A DNA stretch of 64,000 bases from contig NZ_VOBC01000001.1 of NCBI RefSeq assembly GCF_008369195.1, positions 248,001 through 312,000 on the forward strand. The letters run 5' to 3'. Of this stretch, positions 1-7,867 are shown in pieces. A program made the position numbers and the translations under genes. This DNA is from Sporosarcina sp. ANT_H38. GTDB lineage: Bacteria > Bacillota > Bacilli > Bacillales_A > Planococcaceae. A model generated the notes under the pieces. It was given only the letters and a program-made list of their open reading frames with translations, searched no databases and was not told the origin of the DNA. The first letter of the stretch is position 1; each line of letters starts with the position of its first letter.

Positions 1-313
1 CTTTTCCATGTTCATCCTGCAGTGGAATAGCACGAGCGATTAACGGGAAGCCGAAAATCTCCTTTGGCACCAAGGAAGACTGATCTTTGTTTTCTTTGAT
101 TGCATTTGTGATTATATCTCCAGGTTCGAGGGGGTCTCCAGCTTTGACATTTAGCGCGAATGTTTCCCCGGGTATATTGAGGAGTAGCTGTTTTGTATCG
201 TAAATTCCAATCGTAATATCGTCTTGAACCAATTTGTTTAAATAAGGGGCTACTTTTTGAAATGCATCCAATATGTCATCTGTCGAGTGTATGTGTTTCA
301 CTATTTGAGACAT
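1..313 (-). CDS. yfmS: Soluble chemotaxis-type sensor protein, YfmS-like (partial)
   Basis: The gene enters from the left edge, so only the first 104 residues are visible. The start ATG at 311-313 is preceded on its strand by GGAGGG seven bases away. The visible part reads as a small sensory domain (DDITIGIYDT, PGETFALNVKAGDPLEPGD, FGFPLIARAIPLQDEHG) and has no membrane segment. This resembles the N-terminal half of B. subtilis YfmS, a soluble methyl-accepting-like protein. Its position 21 bases downstream of a YfmT-like aldehyde dehydrogenase matches the yfmT-yfmS pair of B. subtilis, which supports the call. The signalling half that would prove it lies outside the window, so a stand-alone sensor with another output domain remains possible. 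Confidence 0.55.
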   Translation of the reverse strand, partial: MSQIVKHIHSTDDILDAFQKVAPYLNKLVQDDITIGIYDTKQLLLNIPGETFALNVKAGDPLEPGDIITNAIKENKDQSSLVPKEIFGFPLIARAIPLQDEHGK

Positions 314-334
314 TGCTTATACCCTCCTCATTTA

Positions 335-1792
335 TTAATATGGAAAATTCCTTTGTCCATAATTCACTGAAATCCACTTCATTGTAGTGAACTCATCAAG
401 GCTCCACTGTCCGTTCAATCTACCGATGCCCGATTGATTTTCACCGCCGAAAGCTACTATTGGCTCATCGTTAATTGTGATATCATTCACGTGTATCATC
501 CCCGAGTGAATTTTCTTAGCCATTTGAACACCACGTTCAACGTTAGAAGTGTGGATTGCTCCACTTAAACCGAAACGAGTATCGTTTGCAATTGCAATTG
601 CCTCTTCTTCTGTATCGAATGGAATAACGCAAACTACAGGTCCAAATAGCTCCTCCTGTGCAATTTGCATTGCTGGGGTTACGTCTATTAAAATTGTCGG
701 TTCGACTAAGTTACCTGTCATTTTTCCTTCAAGCAAAGCGGATGCCCCTTGTTCGATGCCTTTATTTATGATTGATCGAAGGTTGGAAGCCTGGCGTTCA
801 TTAACGACAGGGCCGATGATCGTTTCGGGATCTCTCGGATCTCCAACTTTTAATGAGGATACTTTTTCTTTGAATTTTTCGAGGAATAATTTGTATGCAG
901 ATCTATGAACCAAAACGCGATTGGCACACATACATATTTGACCTTGATGTGTAAAACGGCTGAACGCTGCAGCGTTTACTGCGTAGTCTAGATCGGCATC
1001 TTCCATAATGATAAAGGCGCTGTTTCCGCCTAATTCTAAAATTGGCTTCTTGAAGTTTTTAATGGCGACCTGCCCAATATGACTGCCCACTTTTGTAGAA
1101 CCTGTAAATGAAATAATTCGTGGAATTGGATGTTCAATAAATGAGTCGCCTATTTCTTTGATATCCGTAACAACGACATTTAACAGACCTTTCGGAACGC
1201 CAGCTTCTTCGAATATTTTCGCAATAAGCGTTCCTCCGGTAACAGGTGTTTCTTCATGTGGTTTTAATACAACACCGTTTCCAGCACCAATAGCAGGCGC
1301 CACTGATTTCATGGATAAGAAGAATGGGAAGTTGAATGGACTTATGACACCGACAACTCCTACTGGAATACGATATAATCTGTTCTCTTTTTCATCTTCG
1401 ATAGAAGGCAAAATTTTCCCTTCCATCCTTAAGGGGAAGGTGGCTGCTTCTTTAACCATATTAACAACAAGTCCGATTTCAAATGCGGCTTTTAATCGAG
1501 TCCCACCTAATTCGTCGATAATCATTTCAGTAATTTCTTCCTCGTGTTGTTGGATGTAATGGGCAGCTTTTTCGAGGATATCACGTTTTTTATAGGCATT
1601 CACTTTGTCCCATTGTTCTTTTGCGTCTAAAGAAGCTTTATATGCTTGATCTACGTCATTGATTGTTGCCATCTTTAAAATGGACAATATTTCACCGTTA
1701 TAAGGATTAGTGTTCGTGAGGGTATTTTCACTTTCCCCATCTCTCCAAGAACCTCCTATATACTGTTTGCTAAGTGATTGAATGGTTAACAT
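335..1792 (-). CDS. yfmT: NAD(P)-dependent aldehyde dehydrogenase, YfmT/vanillin dehydrogenase type
   Basis: A 485-residue protein of normal length for the aldehyde dehydrogenase superfamily, which oxidises aldehydes to carboxylic acids in the cytoplasm. The cofactor loop FTGSTKVG is at about 229-236, the general base Glu in LELGG at about 253, and the catalytic Cys in HQGQIC at about 287. The reading frame stays open 35 residues upstream, but the start chosen is the ATG at 1790-1792, which has a perfect AGGAGG eight bases before it. The best recalled relative is B. subtilis YfmT (aromatic aldehyde such as vanillin), and the next gene is YfmS-like as in that species. The substrate is an inference from this pairing; other aromatic or aliphatic aldehydes are possible. 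Confidence 0.85.
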   Translation of the reverse strand: MLTIQSLSKQYIGGSWRDGESENTLTNTNPYNGEILSILKMATINDVDQAYKASLDAKEQWDKVNAYKKRDILEKAAHYIQQHEEEITEMIIDELGGTRLKAAFEIGLVVNMVKEAATFPLRMEGKILPSIEDEKENRLYRIPVGVVGVISPFNFPFFLSMKSVAPAIGAGNGVVLKPHEETPVTGGTLIAKIFEEAGVPKGLLNVVVTDIKEIGDSFIEHPIPRIISFTGSTKVGSHIGQVAIKNFKKPILELGGNSAFIIMEDADLDYAVNAAAFSRFTHQGQICMCANRVLVHRSAYKLFLEKFKEKVSSLKVGDPRDPETIIGPVVNERQASNLRSIINKGIEQGASALLEGKMTGNLVEPTILIDVTPAMQIAQEELFGPVVCVIPFDTEEEAIAIANDTRFGLSGAIHTSNVERGVQMAKKIHSGMIHVNDITINDEPIVAFGGENQSGIGRLNGQWSLDEFTTMKWISVNYGQRNFPY

Positions 1793-1917
1793 GTTATTCC
1801 TCCTAGGAATGGAAATAGTGTTTTTTAGATAATCTTTCCCTTCTATTATCGGCATGATAATTCTAATCATTAGTTTGTTGTTACATTGAGAAAACATAGT
1901 CTATTAAGGGGAATCAA

Positions 1918-1961
1918 AATAACCGAGAGTCTCCGTGTACTTGGAAACTCTCGGTTATTTG
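1918..1961 (-). terminator. Intrinsic terminator after the SCO1 gene
   Basis: Inverted repeat AATAACCGAGAGT ... ACTCTCGGTTATT around a short loop, followed on the minus strand by a T-rich stretch. It sits directly after the stop of the SCO1-like gene and ends the regulator-kinase-SCO1 operon before yfmT. Confidence 0.85.
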
Positions 1962-1962
1962 A

Positions 1963-2532
1963 TTACTTATGCAGTTTTTTAATATCCTTTATCATTTTCT
2001 CAACATAGGATTCATCTACGTAATTGTATTCTTTCACGATCCTGCCTTGCTGATCAATCAAATAAAAGTTTGTCCCATGAATGACTTGGTTGGATGTGGA
2101 TGGTTTTTGTACAATTGTTTGAAATTGTTCCCTGGCGAAAACTTCAATTTCCTCTTGTGAAAAGCCGGTCAACATATGCCAATTCGATTCGTCGTCTGTG
2201 AACTGAAAAAGGTAGCTTTTTAAAACTTCTGGTGAATCAATTGTTGGATCGACAGTGAACGATACAAATTCAACTTGTATGCCTTCATCCTCGAATTTTT
2301 TTTGCAAATCCGCCATCTCTATTGTCATCGGAGGACAGACGGATGTACATTTTGTGAAGACGAAATCGGCAATCCAAACTTTCCCTGCTAATTCATCCGT
2401 ACCAAAAGGTTGTCCATTTTGGTCTGTATAAGAAAAAGGGATAGCTTCTTTTCCATTCTGTGGCTCAGAACTGCAAGCGGAAAGCCATACTGTAAAGACA
2501 AGGGGAATAAACAGATAGCATGTGTTTTTCAA
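1963..2532 (-). CDS. SCO1/SenC-family copper chaperone-like lipoprotein
   Basis: A 189-residue membrane-anchored thioredoxin-fold protein. The signal peptide ends in a lipobox (LSAC, Cys 20). The SCO1 metal site is complete: CxxxC at Cys 62/Cys 66 (KCTSVCP) and the distal His 152 (VIHGTNF). The family delivers copper to the CuA centre of cytochrome oxidase or acts as a thiol-redox protein outside the membrane. The start chosen is TTG at 2530-2532, immediately after the kinase stop codon and with an AGAGGTG site before it; an ATG 24 bases upstream would overlap the kinase gene. It is the last gene of a regulator-kinase-SCO1 operon, suggesting that the two-component system senses copper, redox or respiratory state. 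B. subtilis YpmQ is the likely family reference. Confidence 0.87.
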   Translation of the reverse strand: MKNTCYLFIPLVFTVWLSACSSEPQNGKEAIPFSYTDQNGQPFGTDELAGKVWIADFVFTKCTSVCPPMTIEMADLQKKFEDEGIQVEFVSFTVDPTIDSPEVLKSYLFQFTDDESNWHMLTGFSQEEIEVFAREQFQTIVQKPSTSNQVIHGTNFYLIDQQGRIVKEYNYVDESYVEKMIKDIKKLHK

Positions 2533-2533
2533 A

Positions 2534-3949
2534 TTACACCTCTTCTTTTTCGTCAATAGATAAGCCTGGCAATCGAATCGTTACGGTTGTTCCCGTCGTG
2601 GCGTCGCTAGTCATCTCAAATGTCCCTTTGTGCAGTCGGATGATTTCTTTTACAATGGGGAGTCCTAAGCCAGTACCACCGGTTGTCCGATTCCGGGCTT
2701 TATCTGTCCTGAAAAAACGATCGCCAATTCGTTCGAGATCTTCATCGTCAATAAGAATTCCATCGTTTGTTACTCGGAATTGAAGGGTTTCCTCTTTTTT
2801 TGTTAATTCAATTGCCAAGGTTCCGTTTGTAACAGAATATTTTACGGCATTGTCAATTGTATTGTAAAAGACTTGTTGAATTCTTTTTGGGTCAGCTGTA
2901 AGAATAAGTTCTTCTCCAATATTCAATACAAGACATAATTCCATCTCATCGATAAGTATCGTGAACAAGTCAACTGTGTCTACTAATAATTGAGCAATAG
3001 CAATTGGCTGCATGTCAATGGAATACAAATCTTCTTGTAAATGATTTAATTCCACAAGATCAGTGATTAATTTGGTCAGTCGAACTGTTTCTTTTTCAAT
3101 CGTTGTCAAATAGCTTTCTGCTTCTTCAGGTGATGAATATATTTTGTCTTTAAGTACATGTGTGTAACCGCTAATATAAGTGAGCGGTGTACGAAGTTCG
3201 TGCACGATGTTTGACGTGAATTCCTTTTTGCGTTCTTCCTGCTGTTGGAGTGAAAGGCTCATCTGATTGAACGCCTTTGTTAATTGGCCAATTTCATCGT
3301 CCCGTTCGGTTTGTATCCGATTTGAATAGTTACCTTTGGATACTTCAAAAGAAAGCTGCTGAAGATCTTGCAACGGTTTGAACAAAGAGCTCCATACCTG
3401 ATTGATAACTAAAAAAAGTATAAAGAAAAATAAGCCACCAACAATCAATAGTATTGGAATGCTACCTCGGAATACATCTTGAACTGCAGCAAGTGGGACA
3501 TAAATATAGATGTATCCGATAAGTCCTTTTTCACCTTTGATTGGAAAAATCGCCCCTAGAATTTCATGGTCAAGTTCTCTTACGAATCCTTCTTTTAGAA
3601 CGTAGGATCCTTTTTCCAACTCTGCCATGTCATTTGCGTCGACAAGTGTTTCATAATTGACCTCATAAGGGAAATAGGATGTGAGATCCTCTAAGTTATC
3701 AACGACGATAATTTCGTATTCCGAAACGATGTTGTACCATTGAATTTTACCGATGATTTCATCACTTAATTCCCCGTAATGGTAATGAGAAGCCGTCCTT
3801 TTCCCTTGATAGACAATGGATTCTTCAATACTTGTCAAATACAATTCTGAATAGAGATAGTGGATGAAGAAAAAGGAAAAGAGTATTGTAAACCCGATAC
3901 TGGAAATTAGGACCATTCCAATTTTCTTGCTTAATGTAAGGTTCTTCAA
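2534..3949 (-). CDS. Sensor histidine kinase (HAMP, HisKA, HATPase)
   Basis: A 471-residue membrane kinase. Order of parts: membrane segment at about 10-33, extracytoplasmic sensor domain about 35-160, second membrane segment about 163-186, HAMP linker about 187-240, phosphoacceptor helix with His 250 in IVHELRTPL, and a C-terminal ATPase domain with N box (FYNTIDNAVKY) and G boxes (GTGLGLPIV). It starts with TTG three bases after the response regulator stop, with GAGGTG in the regulator's last codons, so the two are translationally linked. Its sensor domain is not recognised. The operon partner SCO1 and the divergent YtkA-type lipoprotein suggest a signal from the envelope or respiratory chain; this is inference. 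Confidence 0.92.
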   Translation of the reverse strand: MKNLTLSKKIGMVLISSIGFTILFSFFFIHYLYSELYLTSIEESIVYQGKRTASHYHYGELSDEIIGKIQWYNIVSEYEIIVVDNLEDLTSYFPYEVNYETLVDANDMAELEKGSYVLKEGFVRELDHEILGAIFPIKGEKGLIGYIYIYVPLAAVQDVFRGSIPILLIVGGLFFFILFLVINQVWSSLFKPLQDLQQLSFEVSKGNYSNRIQTERDDEIGQLTKAFNQMSLSLQQQEERKKEFTSNIVHELRTPLTYISGYTHVLKDKIYSSPEEAESYLTTIEKETVRLTKLITDLVELNHLQEDLYSIDMQPIAIAQLLVDTVDLFTILIDEMELCLVLNIGEELILTADPKRIQQVFYNTIDNAVKYSVTNGTLAIELTKKEETLQFRVTNDGILIDDEDLERIGDRFFRTDKARNRTTGGTGLGLPIVKEIIRLHKGTFEMTSDATTGTTVTIRLPGLSIDEKEEV

Positions 3950-3952
3950 TCT

Positions 3953-4627
3953 TCACACCTCGAATTTATAGCCTATACCCCAAACTGTTTCAATCAGCTC
4001 TCCATCATTCCCCATTTTGAGCCTTAACGTTTTAATATGTGTATCTACTGTGCGCTCGCTACTTTGATGTTCTTCTCCCCAGACGATATGAAGCAATTGT
4101 TCCCTTGAATAGACGTGACCTCTATTTTTAGCAAGTACATGGAGCATACCGAACTCCTTTAATGTTAATATTAACGGGTTTCCATTCAGTGACACTGTAT
4201 GCGCTCCGTTATCGATAACGAGTGGCCCGACAGTTAACGTATCAGCGACAGGACTATTTTTATAAGATCGTCTCAGAACAGATTCAATTCTTGCAAGAAG
4301 CTCTCCTGGTAAAAAGGGTTTGACAATATAATCGTCGCCGCCAAGCTTTAAACCTTGTATTTTATCCCATTCGTCTCCTTTTGCTGATAAAAAGATGAGC
4401 GGGATTGTCGATGTGCGCTTTATTTCTTTAGCGAAAGTAAAGCCATCCATATAGGGCATCATTACATCTACAAGTAGTAGCTGTGGATCGGTCTTGGTTA
4501 TCAGTGATAGTGCATGGATACCATCGGTTGCTTCGACGACAGTGTAACCTTCTTTCTCAAGGAACATTCGAATCAGTTTCCTCATTTGCGGTTCATCGTC
4601 TATAATCATAATGGTGGATGGATTCAA
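3953..4627 (-). CDS. OmpR/PhoB-family response regulator
   Basis: A 224-residue two-domain regulator. The receiver domain has the acidic pair DDE at about 10-12, phosphoacceptor Asp 54 (LLLVDVMMP) and conserved Lys 103 (IVKPF). The C-terminal winged helix (about 128-224) contains the typical LTLKEFGMLHVLAKN and SSERTVDTHIKTLRLKMG segments. First gene of the regulator-kinase-SCO1 operon. It diverges from a lipoprotein gene across a 165-base intergenic region that contains direct repeats spaced one helical turn apart, the usual geometry of OmpR-family binding sites. Confidence 0.93.
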   Translation of the reverse strand: MNPSTIMIIDDEPQMRKLIRMFLEKEGYTVVEATDGIHALSLITKTDPQLLLVDVMMPYMDGFTFAKEIKRTSTIPLIFLSAKGDEWDKIQGLKLGGDDYIVKPFLPGELLARIESVLRRSYKNSPVADTLTVGPLVIDNGAHTVSLNGNPLILTLKEFGMLHVLAKNRGHVYSREQLLHIVWGEEHQSSERTVDTHIKTLRLKMGNDGELIETVWGIGYKFEV

Positions 4628-4681
4628 GATAAAACCTCATTTCAATTGTAGAATGCTCATTGTACTCATTTTCTCTAATAC

Positions 4682-4740
4682 ATGTGAAAATTATGTGAAG
4701 CGCAGTACTTCACATTTAGTTCTAACTTATCTTTTATAAT
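4682..4740 (+). promoter_or_regulatory. Divergent promoter region with putative response-regulator site
   Basis: Two copies of ATGTGAA start at 4682 and 4693, eleven bases apart. The second forms part of a dyad, ATGTGAAG-7-CTTCACAT (4693-4715). Twenty bases further is a perfect TATAAT (4735-4740) for the rightward lipoprotein gene, but the matching -35 position (ACATTT) is weak. A strong -10, a poor -35 and upstream tandem repeats are what an activated promoter looks like. Binding by the neighbouring regulator is inference. Confidence 0.5.
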
Positions 4741-4792
4741 CATAACGAACATAATGAACTACGTTAAGTAAAATGACTATGGGGGAATCTTG

Positions 4793-5539
4793 TTGAAAAG
4801 AAAATTTGGTTTATTAGTAGGGGTATTCATGTTGGCTATGATGGCAGCGTGCAATAAAGAAGAAACGGTAAAAAAAGGAGAGGCGGGAGTACCTCTACCG
4901 CTTGATGTGCAGCTAACAGTGACAGAACAAGTTGAAGTGGATGGCATTATAAAAATTGCGACTGTTGTTACTCAAGGTGAAGACAAAATAGATGACGCTG
5001 ATGAAGTTGAATTTGAAATATGGGAAGAAGGAAAAAAAGACGCGAGTGTCAAAGTTAAATCCAAAAATGACAAAGACGGATTGTACACTGCAGAAACTTC
5101 ATTTGATCATGATGGTCTGTTCTATATTCAAGCCCATGTGACTGCGAGAGGTTTGCATACAATGCCGACAAAAGAAGTAACAGTTGGTAACGGTGGGAAT
5201 TATGAAGAAACTGTTGTAGATGAACACGATCATGGGCAAACTGAAGGGTTTTTGATGCATTTTACGAAACCAGAGAATTTGAAATCTGGTGAGTCAACTG
5301 AAATGGTTGTCCACCTGCAAGTAGATGACAAACCACTTGAAAAAGCACGAGTACGTTACGAAATTTGGAATGAAGCAAATCCTGATAAACATGATTGGGT
5401 CGATGTGGAAGAAACAGTTGCTGGTGAATATGTAGCTTCTTATACATTTGCAGAAGCGAGTTCGTATAAGGTTCAAATTCATGTAGAAGACGATAAAGAA
5501 TTACATGAACATGAAGAATATACGATGGAAGTTAAGTAA
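4793..5539 (+). CDS. Lipoprotein with two YtkA/FixH-like beta domains
   Basis: A 248-residue lipoprotein: signal peptide with lipobox MAAC near residue 20, then two similar all-beta domains. Domain 1 (about 35-130) contains VEFEIWEEGKKD and DGLYTAETSFDHDGLFYIQAHV; domain 2 (about 150-247) repeats the pattern with VRYEIWNEANPDKHDW and AGEYVASYTFAEASSYKVQIHV. This matches the YtkA-like/FixH domain. The acidic and His-rich stretches (DEHDHGQTEG, EDDKELHEHEEY) could bind metal. Two adjacent TTG codons (4790, 4793) follow GGGGGA; the second has better spacing. It diverges from the two-component/SCO1 operon, so a shared role in copper or cytochrome oxidase assembly is plausible but unproven. Confidence 0.75.
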   Translation: MKRKFGLLVGVFMLAMMAACNKEETVKKGEAGVPLPLDVQLTVTEQVEVDGIIKIATVVTQGEDKIDDADEVEFEIWEEGKKDASVKVKSKNDKDGLYTAETSFDHDGLFYIQAHVTARGLHTMPTKEVTVGNGGNYEETVVDEHDHGQTEGFLMHFTKPENLKSGESTEMVVHLQVDDKPLEKARVRYEIWNEANPDKHDWVDVEETVAGEYVASYTFAEASSYKVQIHVEDDKELHEHEEYTMEVK

Positions 5540-5540
5540 T

Positions 5541-5590
5541 GAAAAATGGAACCGACTAGCCCGATGGGGCAGCCGGTTCCATTTTTTTAT
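5541..5590 (+). terminator. Intrinsic terminator after the YtkA-like lipoprotein
   Basis: Stem AAATGGAACCG ... CGGTTCCATTT followed by a T run, starting right at the stop codon. Confidence 0.85.
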
Positions 5591-5810
5591 GTGCCAAAAG
5601 GGCGAGGTTCTTAGATAAATAATTCACAAATACCGTAATGATATGCAAGAACTCGGCGATGCTATTTGAGTATTTACCGGACAATATATTTCCGATTTTA
5701 TTGCCGAGCATAACTTTCATAGAAATTAGGTTCGTGGTAAAGGAAATGATAATATGCCTAAACCATAGTAAAGAACTTGGAATAATATGTTTAGAAAAAG
5801 GAGTTTTATT

Positions 5811-6932
5811 ATGGGACGTGAATTTATCGATATTTTTGATGAGTGGATAGACTCATATGACGCATCAGTTGCTGGAGAGGATCCCGAATACCGTGATGTA
5901 TTCGAGAGGTATGACGAGATTCTAAACACTGTTACAAGTGAAGTAGTTGGAACTATTCTAGAATTCGGCACAGGTACTGGAAACTTGACTGGGAAATTAA
6001 TAGATGCCGGCCATCAAGTAATTGGCATTGAACCAAATACTGCGATGCGGAGAATAACGGCTGAACGTTTTCCTTCAATTGAAGTTAAAGACGGAGATCT
6101 TGTAGATTTTGAAATCGGCAGTATTGCGATTGATTCAATTGCAAGTTCCTATGTATTTCATCATTTAACTGACGAAGAAAAAGGAATTGCGTTGAAGAGG
6201 TATGCACAACTGTTGCCGACACATGGCAAAATTGTTTTTGCGGATACTGCTTTTATCACGGAAGAAGCTAAGCAAGCTCAGATTGAAAAGGAACGCGCAA
6301 GAAACTTTCATAATGTTGCAGACGACTTAGAGCGTGAATATTATACAACGCTACCAGTATTGACGAACATATTTATAAAAGCAGGATTCGATGTGACGTT
6401 TACACAACTGAACGATTATGTCTGGCTAATGGATGCAACTAAAAGATCAGGGGAGACCAAGATGAGAAAATTGAATGTCGAAAGCTTTAACTTAGATCAT
6501 ACGAAAGTCGTAGCTCCTTACGTGCGTTTAGCGGGAACAAAACAAGGAATTCACGGTGATGAAGTGTTTAAATATGATTTACGTTTCACACAGCCTAACA
6601 AACAGTTTATGAAAATGGATGCCCTACATTCATTAGAGCATTTAATGGCAGAGAACATTCGAAACCATTCGGATAATGTTGTCGATCTCAGTCCGATGGG
6701 TTGCCAAACTGGCTTTTATTTATCGGTCATCAATCATGATGATTTCGAAGACATTCTTGTTATTTTAGAAAAAACGTTACGGGATGTACTTGTGGCAACG
6801 GAAGTGCCAGCTTGTAATGAAGTGCAGTGTGGATGGGCCGCAAGTCATAGCTTAGAAGGTGCCAAAGAGTTGGCAGGAAATATGCTTGCAAAAAAAGATG
6901 AATGGCGCCAAGTGTACAAAGAGGAAGCGTAA
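5811..6932 (+). CDS. yrrT-luxS: YrrT methyltransferase-LuxS S-ribosylhomocysteinase fusion
   Basis: A single 373-residue reading frame. Residues 1-213 are a YrrT-type SAM-dependent methyltransferase ([12 protein letters not shown] at about 50-61, VFADTAF at about 142-148). Residues 218-373 are a complete LuxS (S-ribosylhomocysteine lyase, giving homocysteine and the AI-2 precursor), with zinc ligands His 273, His 277 and Cys 340, Glu 276 and the active-site Cys 298 in [10 protein letters not shown]. In relatives these are separate proteins. The join is TCA at 6447-6449, one base from TGA or TAA, at the usual YrrT C-terminus, and AGGGGAG still precedes the LuxS ATG at 6462. LuxS may therefore also be made alone. 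The ATG at 5811 follows AAGGAG. The next gene starts in its stop codon (TAATG). A sequencing error at 6448 is the main alternative. Confidence 0.85.
   Translation: MGREFIDIFDEWIDSYDASVAGEDPEYRDVFERYDEILNTVTSEVVGTILEFGTGTGNLTGKLIDAGHQVIGIEPNTAMRRITAERFPSIEVKDGDLVDFEIGSIAIDSIASSYVFHHLTDEEKGIALKRYAQLLPTHGKIVFADTAFITEEAKQAQIEKERARNFHNVADDLEREYYTTLPVLTNIFIKAGFDVTFTQLNDYVWLMDATKRSGETKMRKLNVESFNLDHTKVVAPYVRLAGTKQGIHGDEVFKYDLRFTQPNKQFMKMDALHSLEHLMAENIRNHSDNVVDLSPMGCQTGFYLSVINHDDFEDILVILEKTLRDVLVATEVPACNEVQCGWAASHSLEGAKELAGNMLAKKDEWRQVYKEEA
6453..6464 (+). promoter_or_regulatory. Retained internal ribosome binding site and start codon for LuxS
   Basis: AGGGGAG (6449-6455) lies six bases before the ATG at 6462, which corresponds to the natural first codon of LuxS. 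It suggests that the two genes were once separate and that LuxS can still be initiated inside the fused frame. Confidence 0.5.
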
Positions 6933-7864
6933 TGAGAGTTTACCGTAATGTACAAGATTTAGTTGGAAATACACCGGTTGTTGAGATTAGCCGCATAGCT
7001 ATCCCGAATTCTTGTCGAATATTTGCGAAGCTAGAGTACCTAAATCCAGGAGGAAGCGTAAAGGATCGGCTTGGATTATCGCTCATTGAAGATGCAGAGC
7101 AGTCGGGAAACTTGTTACCTGGTGGAACAATTATTGAACCGACTGCAGGAAATACGGGTATCGGTCTGGCTCTTGCTGCGATTGGAAAAGGCTATAACGT
7201 GGTGTTTGTTGTTCCAGAAAAGTTTAGTTTAGAAAAACAGACACTTATGCGTGCTCTTGGTGCTGAAGTAGTCAATTCGAAAAGTGAACTGGGTATGAGA
7301 GGCGCGATAGAGAAAGCTCGAGAACTTGTACTAAAGACATCTGGTGCCTATTCACCTTCTCAGTTTTCGAATCCTGCAAATCCAGCTACCTATATGAAAA
7401 CACTCGGACCTGAATTATGGCGTGATTTAGATGGACAAATCGATGTTTTTGTAGCTGGTGCAGGATCTGGTGGTACATTTATGGGCACCGCGCAATTTTT
7501 GAAAGAGCGTAATTCGAATGTGAAAACAGTAATTGTGGAACCTGAAGGCTCAATACTCAATGGCGGTGCAGCGGGATCTCATATAACGGAAGGGATTGGA
7601 ATGGAATTTTTACCAAATTATATGAACCTTTCATATTTTGATGCCATTCATACTGTTAGGGATGAGGTCGCGTTCATGCAGCTGCGCTCATTGGCGAAGA
7701 ATGAGGGGTTACTAGTTGGAAGTTCTTCTGGCGCAGCCTTTCACGGTGCTTTACTTGAAGCAGAAACCGCGGAAGTGGGTAGCCACATTGTTACTATTTT
7801 TCCTGATTCAAGTGAGCGTTATTTAACTAAAAATATATATGATCTATTTAAAGGGAGAGAATAA
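6932..7864 (+). CDS. mccA: O-acetylserine-dependent cystathionine beta-synthase
   Basis: A 310-residue PLP enzyme of the cysteine synthase/cystathionine beta-synthase fold II family. The PLP lysine is Lys 44 in NPGGSVKDR; the asparagine/substrate loop is PTAGNTGIGLA; the phosphate-binding glycine loop is AGSGGTFMGT. The ATG overlaps the stop of the LuxS part (TAATG), so translation is coupled. With mccB downstream it forms the reverse transsulfuration path, turning homocysteine plus O-acetylserine into cystathionine and then cysteine. The order methyltransferase, homocysteine-releasing enzyme, mccA, mccB mirrors yrrT-mtnN-mccA-mccB (yrhA-yrhB) of B. subtilis, but with LuxS in the middle. Confidence 0.88.
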   Translation: MRVYRNVQDLVGNTPVVEISRIAIPNSCRIFAKLEYLNPGGSVKDRLGLSLIEDAEQSGNLLPGGTIIEPTAGNTGIGLALAAIGKGYNVVFVVPEKFSLEKQTLMRALGAEVVNSKSELGMRGAIEKARELVLKTSGAYSPSQFSNPANPATYMKTLGPELWRDLDGQIDVFVAGAGSGGTFMGTAQFLKERNSNVKTVIVEPEGSILNGGAAGSHITEGIGMEFLPNYMNLSYFDAIHTVRDEVAFMQLRSLAKNEGLLVGSSSGAAFHGALLEAETAEVGSHIVTIFPDSSERYLTKNIYDLFKGRE

Positions 7865-7867
7865 TTC

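Noticed and set aside
5740..5800. CymR-type operator (GGAATA near 5777) upstream of the yrrT-luxS operon
   Set aside because: Only the GGAAT core matches; the remaining consensus positions do not.
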